DNA of 64,000 bases, taken from Pontibacter mucosus. GTDB lineage: Bacteria > Bacteroidota > Bacteroidia > Cytophagales > Hymenobacteraceae. The notes below the pieces were generated by a model. The model was not told the DNA's origin. It searched no databases and saw only the letters and a program-made list of their open reading frames with translations. The translations under genes and the position numbers were made by a program. The stretch covers positions 1-64,000 of the forward strand of contig NZ_QBKI01000015.1 of NCBI RefSeq assembly GCF_003054055.1, in the 5' to 3' direction. Positions within the stretch are counted from its first letter, which is position 1. Each line of letters begins with the position of its first letter. Positions 8,302 to 16,051 of this stretch are shown here, one piece after another.

Positions 8302-9198
8302 ATGGGACACCATCACCACCACGGACACCATCACCACCACGGACATCACCACCACCACGCCACCAACAACATCGGCTTTGCTTTCTTCCTGAACCTGGGC
8401 TTTGCCGTGCTGGAGCTGATTGGAGGTTTTTTTGTGAACAGCGTGGCCATTATGAGCGACGCCCTGCACGACTTTGGCGATGCCTTCGCGCTGGGCGTCA
8501 GTTATTTTCTGCAGCGGAAGTCGGAGCAGGAGGGGAACGCCACCTACACGTATGGCTACAAGCGCTATTCAGTGGCCGGCGCCCTGCTTACTTCGCTGGT
8601 GCTTATACTTGGCTCCGTGTACGTGCTGCAGGAGGCGCTGGAACGGCTCTTAAACCCCGAAATGCCGGATGCGCAGGGCATGCTGCTCTTCGCGCTGCTG
8701 GGCCTGGCCGTGAACGGAGCCGCGTTCCTGAAACTGCGCGGCGGGCATAACCTCAACCAAAAGGCTGTGTCGCTGCACATGCTCGAGGACCTGCTGGGCT
8801 GGGCAGCTGTACTGGTGGCAAGCGTAGTGCTCATATTCTTTGAGTTGCCTTGGCTCGATCCGCTGCTGTCGATAGGAATAGCGGTGTTTATGCTTGTGAA
8901 CGCTGGCAGGAACGGCAGGGCGGCTATTAAGGTGCTGCTGCAGGCAAACCCACTTCATACAAAGTTAGCAACCCTGCGTGAGCAGGTGCTTTCGCTGGCC
9001 AGCGTGCAGGATGTGCACCAGGTGCGGGTATGGTCGCTGGATGGCGAGCACCATGTACTGACGGCGCATGTGGTGCTGCAGCAAGAGCAGGAGTGGCCCC
9101 TTATCAAGAAAGAGGTGAAGAAAAAACTAAGGCCGTATGGCATACAGGAGGTGACGCTGGAGCTGGAGCGTGTGGGCGAAAAATGCCCGACTTCTTAA
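8302..9198 (+). CDS. Cation diffusion facilitator (Zn/Co/Cd exporter)
   Basis: Inner-membrane metal/proton antiporter of the CDF (CzcD/ZnT) family, 298 aa. The N terminus holds three His-rich blocks (GHHHHH repeats within residues 2-20), a cytoplasmic metal-binding tail. Six membrane segments follow. Two metal-site signatures are visible: SDALHDFGD in helix 2 (HxxxD) and HMLEDLLGW in helix 5 (HxxxD). The C-terminal ~90 residues form the usual cytoplasmic domain (VQDVHQVRVWSLDGEHHVLTAHV). The HMA gene lies directly upstream. The His pattern and the HxxxD sites favour zinc. Confidence 0.93.
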   Translation: MGHHHHHGHHHHHGHHHHHATNNIGFAFFLNLGFAVLELIGGFFVNSVAIMSDALHDFGDAFALGVSYFLQRKSEQEGNATYTYGYKRYSVAGALLTSLVLILGSVYVLQEALERLLNPEMPDAQGMLLFALLGLAVNGAAFLKLRGGHNLNQKAVSLHMLEDLLGWAAVLVASVVLIFFELPWLDPLLSIGIAVFMLVNAGRNGRAAIKVLLQANPLHTKLATLREQVLSLASVQDVHQVRVWSLDGEHHVLTAHVVLQQEQEWPLIKKEVKKKLRPYGIQEVTLELERVGEKCPTS

Positions 9199-9225
9199 CC
9201 CAGCTTAGCCATACTTTAAAAGTAT

Positions 9226-9258
9226 AAAACGCCCTTAGCCGCAGGCTGGGGGCGTTTT
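9226..9258. terminator. Intrinsic terminator after CDF gene
   Basis: Stem AAAACGCCC / GGGCGTTTT with a 15-base loop, 28 bases past the CDF stop. It reads as a terminator in both directions, which suits the convergent DUF5777 gene. Confidence 0.75.
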
Positions 9259-9276
9259 ATTTGGACAAAGTATACT

Positions 9277-10167
9277 TCACCATTTCTCTTCTCCCTTCAT
9301 ATCGAACACACGGGAGATGTTAAAGCCGAAGTAGATGTCGCCATCGGACCAGTAGCCGGTGTTCTGTGGTACGAAGAACTTCTCCACCATGCCCTGCGCG
9401 TTGGTAAAGATGAGCTGGAACACGTGCCCGCCCGTCTCAATATCGAACCCGAGGGAGAGGGCGTTCCGAAAATCCTCGCGCGTTTGGCTGGAGAGCAGGT
9501 AGTAATACTCGGCGTTAAACGAGGTATGTTTGGTGATTTTAAAGCGGCCCCCGGCCCCCAGGGCGTACACATCCGTATCGTCGTGGCGGGTGGGAACGAG
9601 GTTGCGGTGCACCAGCGTGGGGGAGAGCTGCAGCGAGAGCCGTTCGGTAAACTTGCGCGCAAGCAGTGCCTGGTAAGTATAACTGAACCGGTGTTTGGAG
9701 TCGAAGTTGCCGCCGGATTCCTGCGGCCAGTCCAGGGTGCGGATGGCGGCGCTGGTAAACAGCGTGAGGGTAACAGGCATGCCCATCCCTTGCCGTTGCT
9801 GCAGGAGTTTATACTTTAAAAAGCCGTCGTAGGTCTTCTCGAGCGAGCTGCGCCCGATGCCCACGTTCAGCCTATCGGTGAGGCCATACTCCAACCCCAG
9901 CCGGATGGTGGCCTGGTCGAGCCCGAAGAACTCGTAGGCGCCGCTGTTGAGGGTGCCGAAGCGGTGGGAGATCAGGAAAAGCAGCACGCCCGCCCCATTT
10001 GTCTCCACCGAGTGCCCATTTGCCAGACGCGTAGCCTTAAAGGTGCCTGTTACCAGCTCCGTGGCTGCGCTGTCGCTGCTTTCCGCCAGCTGCAACAGGT
10101 CGTCTTGCGCCTTTGCCGTGTGCAGGGCCAGGCAGCAAAGTATAATCAGAACGTATCGCTTTCGCAT
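9277..10167 (-). CDS. DUF5777-type outer-membrane beta-barrel protein
   Basis: Exported protein of 296 aa with a signal peptide (MRKRYVLIILCCLALHTAKA, cleavage before QDD). The body alternates short amphipathic strands ending in aromatic residues, as in outer-membrane barrels, and matches my memory of DUF5777 (NGAGVLLFLISHRFG near residue 58, GLTDRLNVGIGRSS near 95). It is the last gene of a minus-strand cluster with YceI and a c-type cytochrome; that trio recurs in Bacteroidota. It may bind or shuttle a lipid or electron carrier at the outer membrane, but its function is not known. Confidence 0.75.
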   Translation of the reverse strand: MRKRYVLIILCCLALHTAKAQDDLLQLAESSDSAATELVTGTFKATRLANGHSVETNGAGVLLFLISHRFGTLNSGAYEFFGLDQATIRLGLEYGLTDRLNVGIGRSSLEKTYDGFLKYKLLQQRQGMGMPVTLTLFTSAAIRTLDWPQESGGNFDSKHRFSYTYQALLARKFTERLSLQLSPTLVHRNLVPTRHDDTDVYALGAGGRFKITKHTSFNAEYYYLLSSQTREDFRNALSLGFDIETGGHVFQLIFTNAQGMVEKFFVPQNTGYWSDGDIYFGFNISRVFDMKGEEKW

Positions 10168-10169
10168 AA

Positions 10170-10736
10170 CTAGAGGCTGTTGCCCTTTAATGGTTCGTAA
10201 GTGATATCCACATAAATGTCAATGCGCCGGGCGATGTTGTTGCGCACCAGCCTCGGTATCCTGATATCGAACTCCTGCGGCGTTACCGAGAAGGTGGACT
10301 TGCCGTACAGCCGGCCGTCTTTCACCTCCAGCACCCCCACCGTGTCGATGTCCTTGTTCCGGCCATGTATGTTGAGCACCCCCTGCACCCGCACTTTGTA
10401 GGCTGCGTTCTGCTGCAGGTTCACGTCCTTTATGTTGATGACCTTGCCCTTGAAGGAGGCCTTCGGGTACTTGTCCGACTCCACGTAGTTCTCGTTGAAA
10501 TGGGTCTGCATCAGCTTCTTGCGGAACTGGAATTCGTTCATGGGCACCGAGAAAACCAGTTCGCCGGAGTTCGTGTCTAAAATGGAAACGACCTTGCGGT
10601 TGTGCGCCTCAATGTCCTCTAACGGGGCATCTGAGAAGAACCAGATGTGGCCTGTTTTGGTAGCGTACCGGGCCTGCGCCAGTGCCTGGGTTTGAGTGCC
10701 TAGCAGCAGAAATAAAAGTAGGAGCAAGGGCTTCAT
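10170..10736 (-). CDS. YceI-family periplasmic lipid-binding protein
   Basis: Secreted protein of 188 aa from the ATG at 10736, which begins MKPLLLLLFLLLGTQTQALAQ, a clear signal peptide. A longer reading from 10799 would overlap the upstream gene and is less likely. The mature part fits YceI: KTGHIWFFSDAPLEDIEAHN, FQFRKKLMQTHFNENYVES, YPKASFKGKV, and a closing STFSVTPQEFDIRIPRL. YceI proteins form a lipocalin-like barrel that binds isoprenoid chains. It lies 10 bases after the cytochrome gene and two bases before the DUF5777 gene, so the three are surely one operon. Confidence 0.88.
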   Translation of the reverse strand: MKPLLLLLFLLLGTQTQALAQARYATKTGHIWFFSDAPLEDIEAHNRKVVSILDTNSGELVFSVPMNEFQFRKKLMQTHFNENYVESDKYPKASFKGKVINIKDVNLQQNAAYKVRVQGVLNIHGRNKDIDTVGVLEVKDGRLYGKSTFSVTPQEFDIRIPRLVRNNIARRIDIYVDITYEPLKGNSL

Positions 10737-10746
10737 AAGTAGTTGA

Positions 10747-11133
10747 TTAATTGTTCGGGGCGCCGGCATCCACCCATTTGCGGATTTTGGCGATGTCACA
10801 TTCCGCTAGTTTGGGCGCGTCCTGGGGCATGGGGATAAAGCCGGGCGCATGCGCAATCACCCCAACCAGGTGCCCGTGATGGGCCTCCTCGATTACACCC
10901 TCGTAGCTATCCAGCACCACCCCGCCCTCGGCAATGTTGGCAGCATGGCATCGGTAGCAGTTGGCAGCAAGGATGGGCACAACAGTACCCGAAAACGTAA
11001 CGTCGTCCGTGTTGCACTGCGCCAGCGGATCATCTGGCATCAGGTCTTCTTCGTTGTCGTCGGTGCAGGAAACAGCGGCAACAGCCAGCACGAAAGTCAG
11101 TACCGACAGGAGTTTTATACTTTGGCGAATCAT
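10747..11133 (-). CDS. Lipoprotein c-type cytochrome
   Basis: Protein of 128 aa with a lipoprotein signal (lipobox VAAVSC, Cys at about 23) and an acidic +2 region DDNEED, which in Bacteroidota often marks export to the outer leaflet. The haem site is NCYRCH at about 58-63, with possible Met ligand in FIPMPQDAP. The closing IRKWVDAGAPNN is typical of small planctomycete-type cytochrome c domains. It probably carries electrons in the periplasm or at the surface. It is first in the operon with YceI and DUF5777. Confidence 0.87.
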   Translation of the reverse strand: MIRQSIKLLSVLTFVLAVAAVSCTDDNEEDLMPDDPLAQCNTDDVTFSGTVVPILAANCYRCHAANIAEGGVVLDSYEGVIEEAHHGHLVGVIAHAPGFIPMPQDAPKLAECDIAKIRKWVDAGAPNN

Positions 11134-11227
11134 AGCAGCTGTATGAGGTGGTTTGAAGAAATACAGGACAGGGGGGAGAGACCTGCCCGACTGCCAGTGA
11201 GCGTGCAGCCGGGCGGGTAGCTATGAA

Positions 11228-11725
11228 CTATTGTGGCAGTACCTGTGCCCTGATCTCTCCGTCAGGGAAGGCGCTGCTGTGGATGTTGAGGAACCAGCCG
11301 CCGCTCAGCAACTCTGTCTCCTGGTCGGCTGTAAGCGCCGGGGTAGAGCCGGAGAGTGGGCTTCTGAAGGGGTTGGTGCCTGAGTAAGGGTCAGAACCCG
11401 GGTTAATCGGAATCACGATCGGGCCGGGTGAGCCCACGGCGCCCCTGTGGAAGTGCATGGCGGTAGGCGTAATGCCCTGGAAGGTGATGTTGTAGGTCAT
11501 CACGCGGGTGGTCTTGTTGTAGGTGCCCCGGAAGGTGCCAGTTGCCTCCGAGGTGTTGGCAGGCACTTCCTGGGCGCCGGTCAGCGTCACCTCCTGCAGC
11601 TGGATGATCTCATCCATCGGATTCGGGTTGCCGCCATCATCGTCGTCGTTGCAGCTGCTCATGATAAACAGCAGGGGTAACATGATGGCGAACAGGGTTT
11701 TTATTGAGATTCGGTATGTTTTCAT
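11228..11725 (-). CDS. CHRD-domain lipoprotein
   Basis: Protein of 165 aa. Lipoprotein signal with lipobox MSSC and an Asp-rich tract DDDDGG after the Cys. The rest is one CHRD domain: LTGAQEVP near residue 49, a middle TAMHFHRGAVGSPGP, and the closing WFLNIHSSAFPDGEIRAQVL. The His and Asp/Glu pattern suggests metal binding, but the activity of the family is unknown. It stands alone, about 95 bases upstream of the cytochrome operon on the same strand, and could be cotranscribed with it. Confidence 0.9.
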   Translation of the reverse strand: MKTYRISIKTLFAIMLPLLFIMSSCNDDDDGGNPNPMDEIIQLQEVTLTGAQEVPANTSEATGTFRGTYNKTTRVMTYNITFQGITPTAMHFHRGAVGSPGPIVIPINPGSDPYSGTNPFRSPLSGSTPALTADQETELLSGGWFLNIHSSAFPDGEIRAQVLPQ

Positions 11726-11828
11726 CTCATTAAAAATTAAAAGTAAGAATTGAAATGTGTGGGCAATATGCTTCTTCCTAACACACAGGGGGGCTGTGTT
11801 ATCGTGGTGGTGTATTAGTGGCCGAGAT

Positions 11829-13022
11829 TTACCTTAAAGTATAGCCTGCCTTAAAAAGTATCCCCGCACTTGTCAGTTTCACGCGTCCCGCCCCGATATC
11901 GGCAAGTGGGATCTTGGCAAAGGGCTCTGCCCCGACACTGAAGGCAGGACTCAGCTGGTGCGTGTAGCCTACCGAGAGGTTCTGCACCCCAAACCAGTGT
12001 TTGTTCTCGTTTTTCACTTCCAAATCCCGGGTGTAGGGGCGAGGCCCGCCGTAGCGGTAGGTATACTTCTCGTTCAGCATGAGGTAGCTGGAGAGCCCCG
12101 CCTGCACCGAAACCGCGTGTTTGCCGCGCGCCAGTACCATGTACTGCAGGTTCAGGGGGATGTCGAGCACCTGGCATTTGGCCACAATGGCATCAGGCGT
12201 GTGGCGTCCGTCCCAGAAACCGGCGTAGGGCTCGTATTCCCGGGCGTTGGTGTTGTAGCGCTTGGTGGCATTTACCGCCCCGGTTACCAGGCTCAGGCGC
12301 TCGGTAAGCGGCAGGCTGACCAGCAGTCCGGCGTTCATACTTACCGCATCGGCATTTTTGAACCTGACAGTGGTGAAGTCCGGTGCTACCACCAGGGCCA
12401 GGGTAATATTCCGCAGAAACACCTTCTCACGGGGCAGTTCATCTTGCTCAACCTCTGCTGGCTGTGTGGTGGAGTCGGGTGTAGTTGCCGCCGGCTTATA
12501 CTTTATGACCAGGGGGGCGGCGCTGCTTTCAAGGCTATACTTTTCTATAGTCGGCGCTGTGGCCGCTATCACCGGGGAAGTGCTTTTCAGGGGCTCTGCC
12601 AGGTTGGCTTTAGGCGATGCAGGGCCAGGCGCAGCCGAAATGCTGCGCTGTGGGGAGGCGGGTGCCGCCGGGGTAAAGGAGCGGGGGGATGCAGGTAGCC
12701 TGGATTCGGGTGAAGCTATTCGTGCTCCGGCATCCCCCCGCCCCGGCAGCTCAGTTGGTGGTGTAATCAGCGCTTGTTCTTTTGTTGCTGTGCCAGGTTT
12801 CAGCTCCGCTGTGGGGGCAGCCATTTCTGTCAGTTGCCAAACGGTTACCACGCCAAGTAGAAGGCCGAGCAACAACACCGTTAGCCAACGCCTGAGGCCA
12901 GCCCCCATACCGGCCTTTCCATCCAGCCTGCGGTCCATGGCCTTCCAGGCTTCCGGGTCAAAAGGAGGCTCGTAGCCCTCGGCTGATCTTCTGAACAGGT
13001 TGTCAAGTTCTTCGTCAGACAT
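11829..13022 (-). CDS. ECF-linked membrane protein: anti-sigma-like N terminus plus barrel
   Basis: Protein of 397 aa. N terminus MSDEELDNLFRRSAEGYEPPFDPEAW is a pattern common in proteins paired with Bacteroidota ECF sigma factors. One membrane helix (about 46-64, WLTVLLLGLLLGVVTVWQL) follows. Then comes a low-complexity Pro/Ala/Ser linker to about residue 195, and a C-terminal part of about 190 residues with strand-like repeats resembling an outer-membrane barrel (LLVSLPLTERLSLVTGAV, closing GILFKAGYTLR). The start overlaps the sigma gene by 8 bases. I infer that it controls that sigma factor, perhaps linking inner membrane and outer surface. This is not proven by sequence. Confidence 0.65.
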   Translation of the reverse strand: MSDEELDNLFRRSAEGYEPPFDPEAWKAMDRRLDGKAGMGAGLRRWLTVLLLGLLLGVVTVWQLTEMAAPTAELKPGTATKEQALITPPTELPGRGDAGARIASPESRLPASPRSFTPAAPASPQRSISAAPGPASPKANLAEPLKSTSPVIAATAPTIEKYSLESSAAPLVIKYKPAATTPDSTTQPAEVEQDELPREKVFLRNITLALVVAPDFTTVRFKNADAVSMNAGLLVSLPLTERLSLVTGAVNATKRYNTNAREYEPYAGFWDGRHTPDAIVAKCQVLDIPLNLQYMVLARGKHAVSVQAGLSSYLMLNEKYTYRYGGPRPYTRDLEVKNENKHWFGVQNLSVGYTHQLSPAFSVGAEPFAKIPLADIGAGRVKLTSAGILFKAGYTLR

Positions 13023-13581
13023 ATTGCTTATACTCTTCTATCCTGCTTTTTTTTAGCGCCTCCCGTAGGTTAGCCCTGGCCTTGGCAAGGTTCGATTTGG
13101 AGGTCCCGACCGAGATGCTGAGCATCCGGGAGATTTCCTCATGGTTATAGCCGTCTAACACGAACAGGTTAAACACCGCCCGGTAAGCTGGCGAAAGCCT
13201 TTGCACCAGCGAGATCAGGTACTCGTAGTTGATCTGCTGCACTACATCGTAAGGGTCTGCCTCCGGCTCTGCCGTTTCAAGGTTCTGGAGGTGGTATGTC
13301 CGGAGGTTGTGGCGGTAGTTATCCAGCGCGGTGTTTATCATAATCCGCCGCAGCCACAGCTTAAAGGGCTTGTGCGGGTCGTACTGTCTCAGCCGGGTGA
13401 ATACCTTCATAAAGCCGTCGTTCAGCACTTCCTTTGCCTCCTCCAGGTTCTGGGAGTAGCGGGCGCAGATGCTCAAAGCGTAGCCGAAGAAATGCTTGTA
13501 CAGCTTTCTCTGTGCTTCCCGGTCCTGTTTCAGGCACCCCCGAAGCATTTGGTCCAACTCTTTGCCTTCTGTCTCGCTCAC
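13015..13581 (-). CDS. ECF RNA polymerase sigma factor
   Basis: Sigma-70 factor of the extracytoplasmic function class, 188 aa. Region 2 is visible at about 20-90 (YKHFFGYALSICARYSQNLEEAKEVLNDGF, PFKLWLRRIMINTALDNYR) and region 4 at about 125-178 (SPAYRAVFNLFVLDGYNHEEISRMLSISVGTSKSNLAKAR). The start is GTG at 13581; no ATG lies nearby in frame. The downstream partner overlaps by 8 bases, so the pair is translationally coupled. Its target promoter is not evident; the element used near 15.5 and 18.6 kb is not found upstream of this gene. Confidence 0.93.
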   Translation of the reverse strand: MSETEGKELDQMLRGCLKQDREAQRKLYKHFFGYALSICARYSQNLEEAKEVLNDGFMKVFTRLRQYDPHKPFKLWLRRIMINTALDNYRHNLRTYHLQNLETAEPEADPYDVVQQINYEYLISLVQRLSPAYRAVFNLFVLDGYNHEEISRMLSISVGTSKSNLAKARANLREALKKSRIEEYKQYV

Positions 13582-13734
13582 TGTTCCAGAATTTGCGCTC
13601 CCATCACGGACGAAATGCCGCTACGGTTGCCTTGGCCCGAAAAAATATTTTAGCAGCTGGTTTATACTTTGCTGCACGGGGTGATCCTATACATTTATAC
13701 TTGCTGCCAATGGCAAACGACCTGCATGGCAGGC

Positions 13735-14592
13735 TCAGCAATTACTAAACTCGCCGGAGGCCAGGTGGTATGATTGCCCTTTTGGCAAGACGTGTAGGAT
13801 AAGGTTCTCGATGCAAAGTGCCTCCTCTGCTTTCGCCTTTTGATAGTTGTTTCGCAGCACCTGCCGCCCGTCGATGATGATGACAAGCCCGGAGCCGATT
13901 GTTTCGATGCAGCTGTTCTGCCGGATCAGGATACCCGTGTCTTCGCCCAGGCCTATGCCGATGTGGGAGGTGGTGGAGGCCACGGCCTCGATGAGGCGCG
14001 GGATGCGACGGCGGTTGACAAAGTGCGTGTCGATGATGATTTGCTGCAGCAGGCCCAGCCCCTGCCGGAGCTCCACGGTTCCCTTCAGCAGCGGGTCTCT
14101 TTCCAGCGAGCCGTTTATCATCAGGCCCGACAAAGCCATGGCCCCGGCGCTGGTGCCCGAAATCAGGAACATCTCCTCCTGTTCGTAGCGGTTTCTGATG
14201 ATTTGCAGTGCTTTCGTGCCGAGTAGCACGTGGGGCAAACGGCTCTGGTCGCCGCCACTGAACATGATGCAGTCCGTTTTCCGGAGACGTTCCAGGTAGT
14301 CGGGGCGGACGGTGTCTTCCCGGTCCTGAAGGGGCAGGATGCCCACGTTGTCGCAGCCCAGTTTCAGAAAGGCATCGGTGTATACGTTGCCCACCTCCTC
14401 GGGAAAGCGGGTGGCCGTGGTGATAACCTCGATGCGGGTGCCGGGGCCGTAGAGCTCGTCGTGGATGCGCTTGAGGATGCCCTGGTTGAAAAAGTGCGAG
14501 GGTTGTTTGAGTTCCACGGCTTCCGGAGAAGGGGCGATGCCTTTGTCCTCGTTGCCGCCGATGGCCACAATCCTTCCTTTGGGTGATTTCAT
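13735..14592 (-). CDS. cphB: Cyanophycinase (peptidase S51)
   Basis: Serine exopeptidase of 285 aa that would split cyanophycin (poly-Asp-Arg) into beta-Asp-Arg dipeptides. The nucleophile elbow GTSAGAM is at about 145-151, with IVAIGGNEDKG at the N terminus and FSGGDQSRLP near 112, all typical of CphB. Length matches the family (about 270-290 aa). No cyanophycin synthetase is in the window; in Bacteroidota the enzyme may act on other beta-aspartyl peptides or on stored polymer made elsewhere. It is 34 bases downstream of the cupredoxin gene, probably in the same operon. Confidence 0.9.
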   Translation of the reverse strand: MKSPKGRIVAIGGNEDKGIAPSPEAVELKQPSHFFNQGILKRIHDELYGPGTRIEVITTATRFPEEVGNVYTDAFLKLGCDNVGILPLQDREDTVRPDYLERLRKTDCIMFSGGDQSRLPHVLLGTKALQIIRNRYEQEEMFLISGTSAGAMALSGLMINGSLERDPLLKGTVELRQGLGLLQQIIIDTHFVNRRRIPRLIEAVASTTSHIGIGLGEDTGILIRQNSCIETIGSGLVIIIDGRQVLRNNYQKAKAEEALCIENLILHVLPKGQSYHLASGEFSNC

Positions 14593-14626
14593 ACTTTGGG
14601 GCTTTTATACACTTATACGCTTTTTC

Positions 14627-14959
14627 TTACTCCACCTTCACCTCACCTTTCATGGTGGGATGGAAGCTGCAGTAATAGGCAGCGCTTTTGGTGATGGCCA
14701 TGCGCCAGCTGTCGCCGGAAGCCAGGGTGGGCGACTTCCAGGACGTTCCGGATTGCTCGGTGGCGTTGTGAGACACCATGTCCCTGTTTACAAACACAAG
14801 GGTATCGCCGGCGCTGACCACCAGGGTAGCGGGCTTGAACTGCATCTGGCTGATCTCGATGGTGTGTACCTTTGGCTTGGGCAGGGGCGCAAATGTCGTG
14901 CAGAGCAGCATCAGCCCCAGCAGCGACAGGTCAACCGGTAGCAGTTTCAGGGATTTCAT
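14627..14959 (-). CDS. Plastocyanin/azurin-type cupredoxin
   Basis: Small secreted copper protein of 110 aa with a hydrophobic signal (about residues 9-25). The type 1 copper ligands are readable: His in MVSHNAT near 64, then Cys, His and Met in YYCSFHPTM near 94-102. It would carry electrons in the periplasm. It overlaps the stop of the DUF4142 gene by four bases (ATGA), so translation is coupled. Together they lie downstream of a TTGTAACG element at 15529-15559, hence a likely member of the local ECF regulon. Confidence 0.9.
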   Translation of the reverse strand: MKSLKLLPVDLSLLGLMLLCTTFAPLPKPKVHTIEISQMQFKPATLVVSAGDTLVFVNRDMVSHNATEQSGTSWKSPTLASGDSWRMAITKSAAYYCSFHPTMKGEVKVE

Positions 14960-15504
14960 TTTTCGTTGAGTTGATTTTGCAGCATCTGGGCGTGCTCCAG
15001 GTGGGTTTGCAGCGCCGGAACGATACTTTCCAGCAGGCCGCGCAGCTCCTCGTTCTCCGACTCCGGTATCAGCAGGTCTTCCACAGCCGAAATAACCGCC
15101 TGATGGTACGCCACCTCGTTCTCGACATAGGCTTTGTCGAAAGCGGCGCCGGATTTAGTCTTGAGCATCTTGGCTGTTTTAGCTGCGTCGTCCTGCAGTT
15201 GCTTGCCTACGGCGTTCTCCTGTGGGGTTACGCCCAGCTTCTGCACCAGGTCTGTGGCCTGCTTAATCACCGCTTCGTGGTCATTTATCATGGTTTGGGC
15301 AAACTGCAGCACAGCCTCGTTCTCAGACCGTTCCTGCGCCAGTCGGGCCTGATCGATGTCGATCTGGTTGGCGATAACGGCTACCGAGGCTACTTCGGCG
15401 TCCGATAACTTGGGGCTTTCCTGCGCGGAGGCAGGTGCCGCGAGCAGGGCAACGAATAAAAGTATACCCGTGGCCCAAAGCGTTGTTGAACTGACTGCTT
15501 TCAT
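14956..15504 (-). CDS. DUF4142 secreted protein
   Basis: Exported helical protein of 182 aa: signal peptide to about residue 27 (LLAAPASAQ), then an all-helical body with NQIDIDQARLAQERSENEAVLQFAQTMINDH, the DUF4142 hallmark in which His/Asp/Glu residues suggest a ferritin-like bundle. Family members are often stress-induced; the exact role is unknown. The start is 25 bases downstream of the -10 part of a TTGTAACG-N15-TCTCTAAT element, so it is likely the first gene of an ECF-driven operon with the cupredoxin and perhaps the cyanophycinase. Confidence 0.88.
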   Translation of the reverse strand: MKAVSSTTLWATGILLFVALLAAPASAQESPKLSDAEVASVAVIANQIDIDQARLAQERSENEAVLQFAQTMINDHEAVIKQATDLVQKLGVTPQENAVGKQLQDDAAKTAKMLKTKSGAAFDKAYVENEVAYHQAVISAVEDLLIPESENEELRGLLESIVPALQTHLEHAQMLQNQLNEK

Positions 15505-15528
15505 AGTTGTAAATAGTTTGGTTTATAC

Positions 15529-15559
15529 ATTAGAGACAGATTTCGCCAGGTCGTTACAA
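15529..15559 (-). promoter_or_regulatory. Candidate ECF promoter of the DUF4142-cupredoxin operon
   Basis: On the minus strand: TTGTAACG (15559-15552), 15 bases, then TCTCTAAT (15536-15529). The -35-like part and the spacing are identical to both promoters at 18581-18646, and the TCTAA core is shared. Confidence 0.65.
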
Positions 15560-15577
15560 AAACGGTGGAGTATGTTT

Positions 15578-16051
15578 TCAGCCGCCATAGAACAGTCCCA
15601 GCACACCGCCATAAACCAGGTGGGCCAGCAACGTGACCAGCGGGGTGCCGCGGCCATAGTTCAGGGCCAGGAAGCCCGGCGGCTCCAGCTGGCGCGTGGG
15701 AGTCGGCCCCTGGTAGGGGCTGGCCACGCGGGGGTGCAGGGTGGTTAAAAGTTGCAGGCCAACCGTGAGCACAAAAGCACCGTGCACAAAGCCTACGGCC
15801 ATCCCAAACCACCAGGTGTTCAACTGGCTGCTCTCGAAGGCAGCCCCATAGATAAAGGCAAAAAGCCAGCCCATGACCAGGTGTACCGCAAAACCGAGCA
15901 GGGGGGCCTTGTTGCGGTTCGGGGTGAAAAAAGTGCCCAGCAAAAAGGGCAAATCCATGCGCGTAAGGCCCAGCGGCCGGGAGGCGGCCATCAGCACCGT
16001 CAGTATAAGCGTGGCCGCGAAGCCCCATAATAATAGATCACTTGTATGCAT
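15578..16051 (-). CDS. Membrane protein of unknown function
   Basis: About 157 aa from the ATG at 16051 (MHTSDLLLWGF); an upstream start at 16081 would add ten polar residues. Four hydrophobic segments are visible: near the N terminus (LLLWGFAATLILTVLMAA), LGFAVHLVMGWLFAFIYGAAF, WFGMAVGFVHGAFVLTVGLQLL, and LVTLLAHLVYGGVLGLFYGG at the C terminus. I do not recognise the family. The start overlaps the end of the GH15 gene by 14 bases, so it belongs to the sigma-GH15 operon. Confidence 0.75.
   Translation of the reverse strand: MHTSDLLLWGFAATLILTVLMAASRPLGLTRMDLPFLLGTFFTPNRNKAPLLGFAVHLVMGWLFAFIYGAAFESSQLNTWWFGMAVGFVHGAFVLTVGLQLLTTLHPRVASPYQGPTPTRQLEPPGFLALNYGRGTPLVTLLAHLVYGGVLGLFYGG

Noticed and set aside
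12262-12975. Open frame antisense to the ECF-linked barrel protein
   Set aside because: Caused by the Pro/Ala/Ser-rich linker on the other strand.
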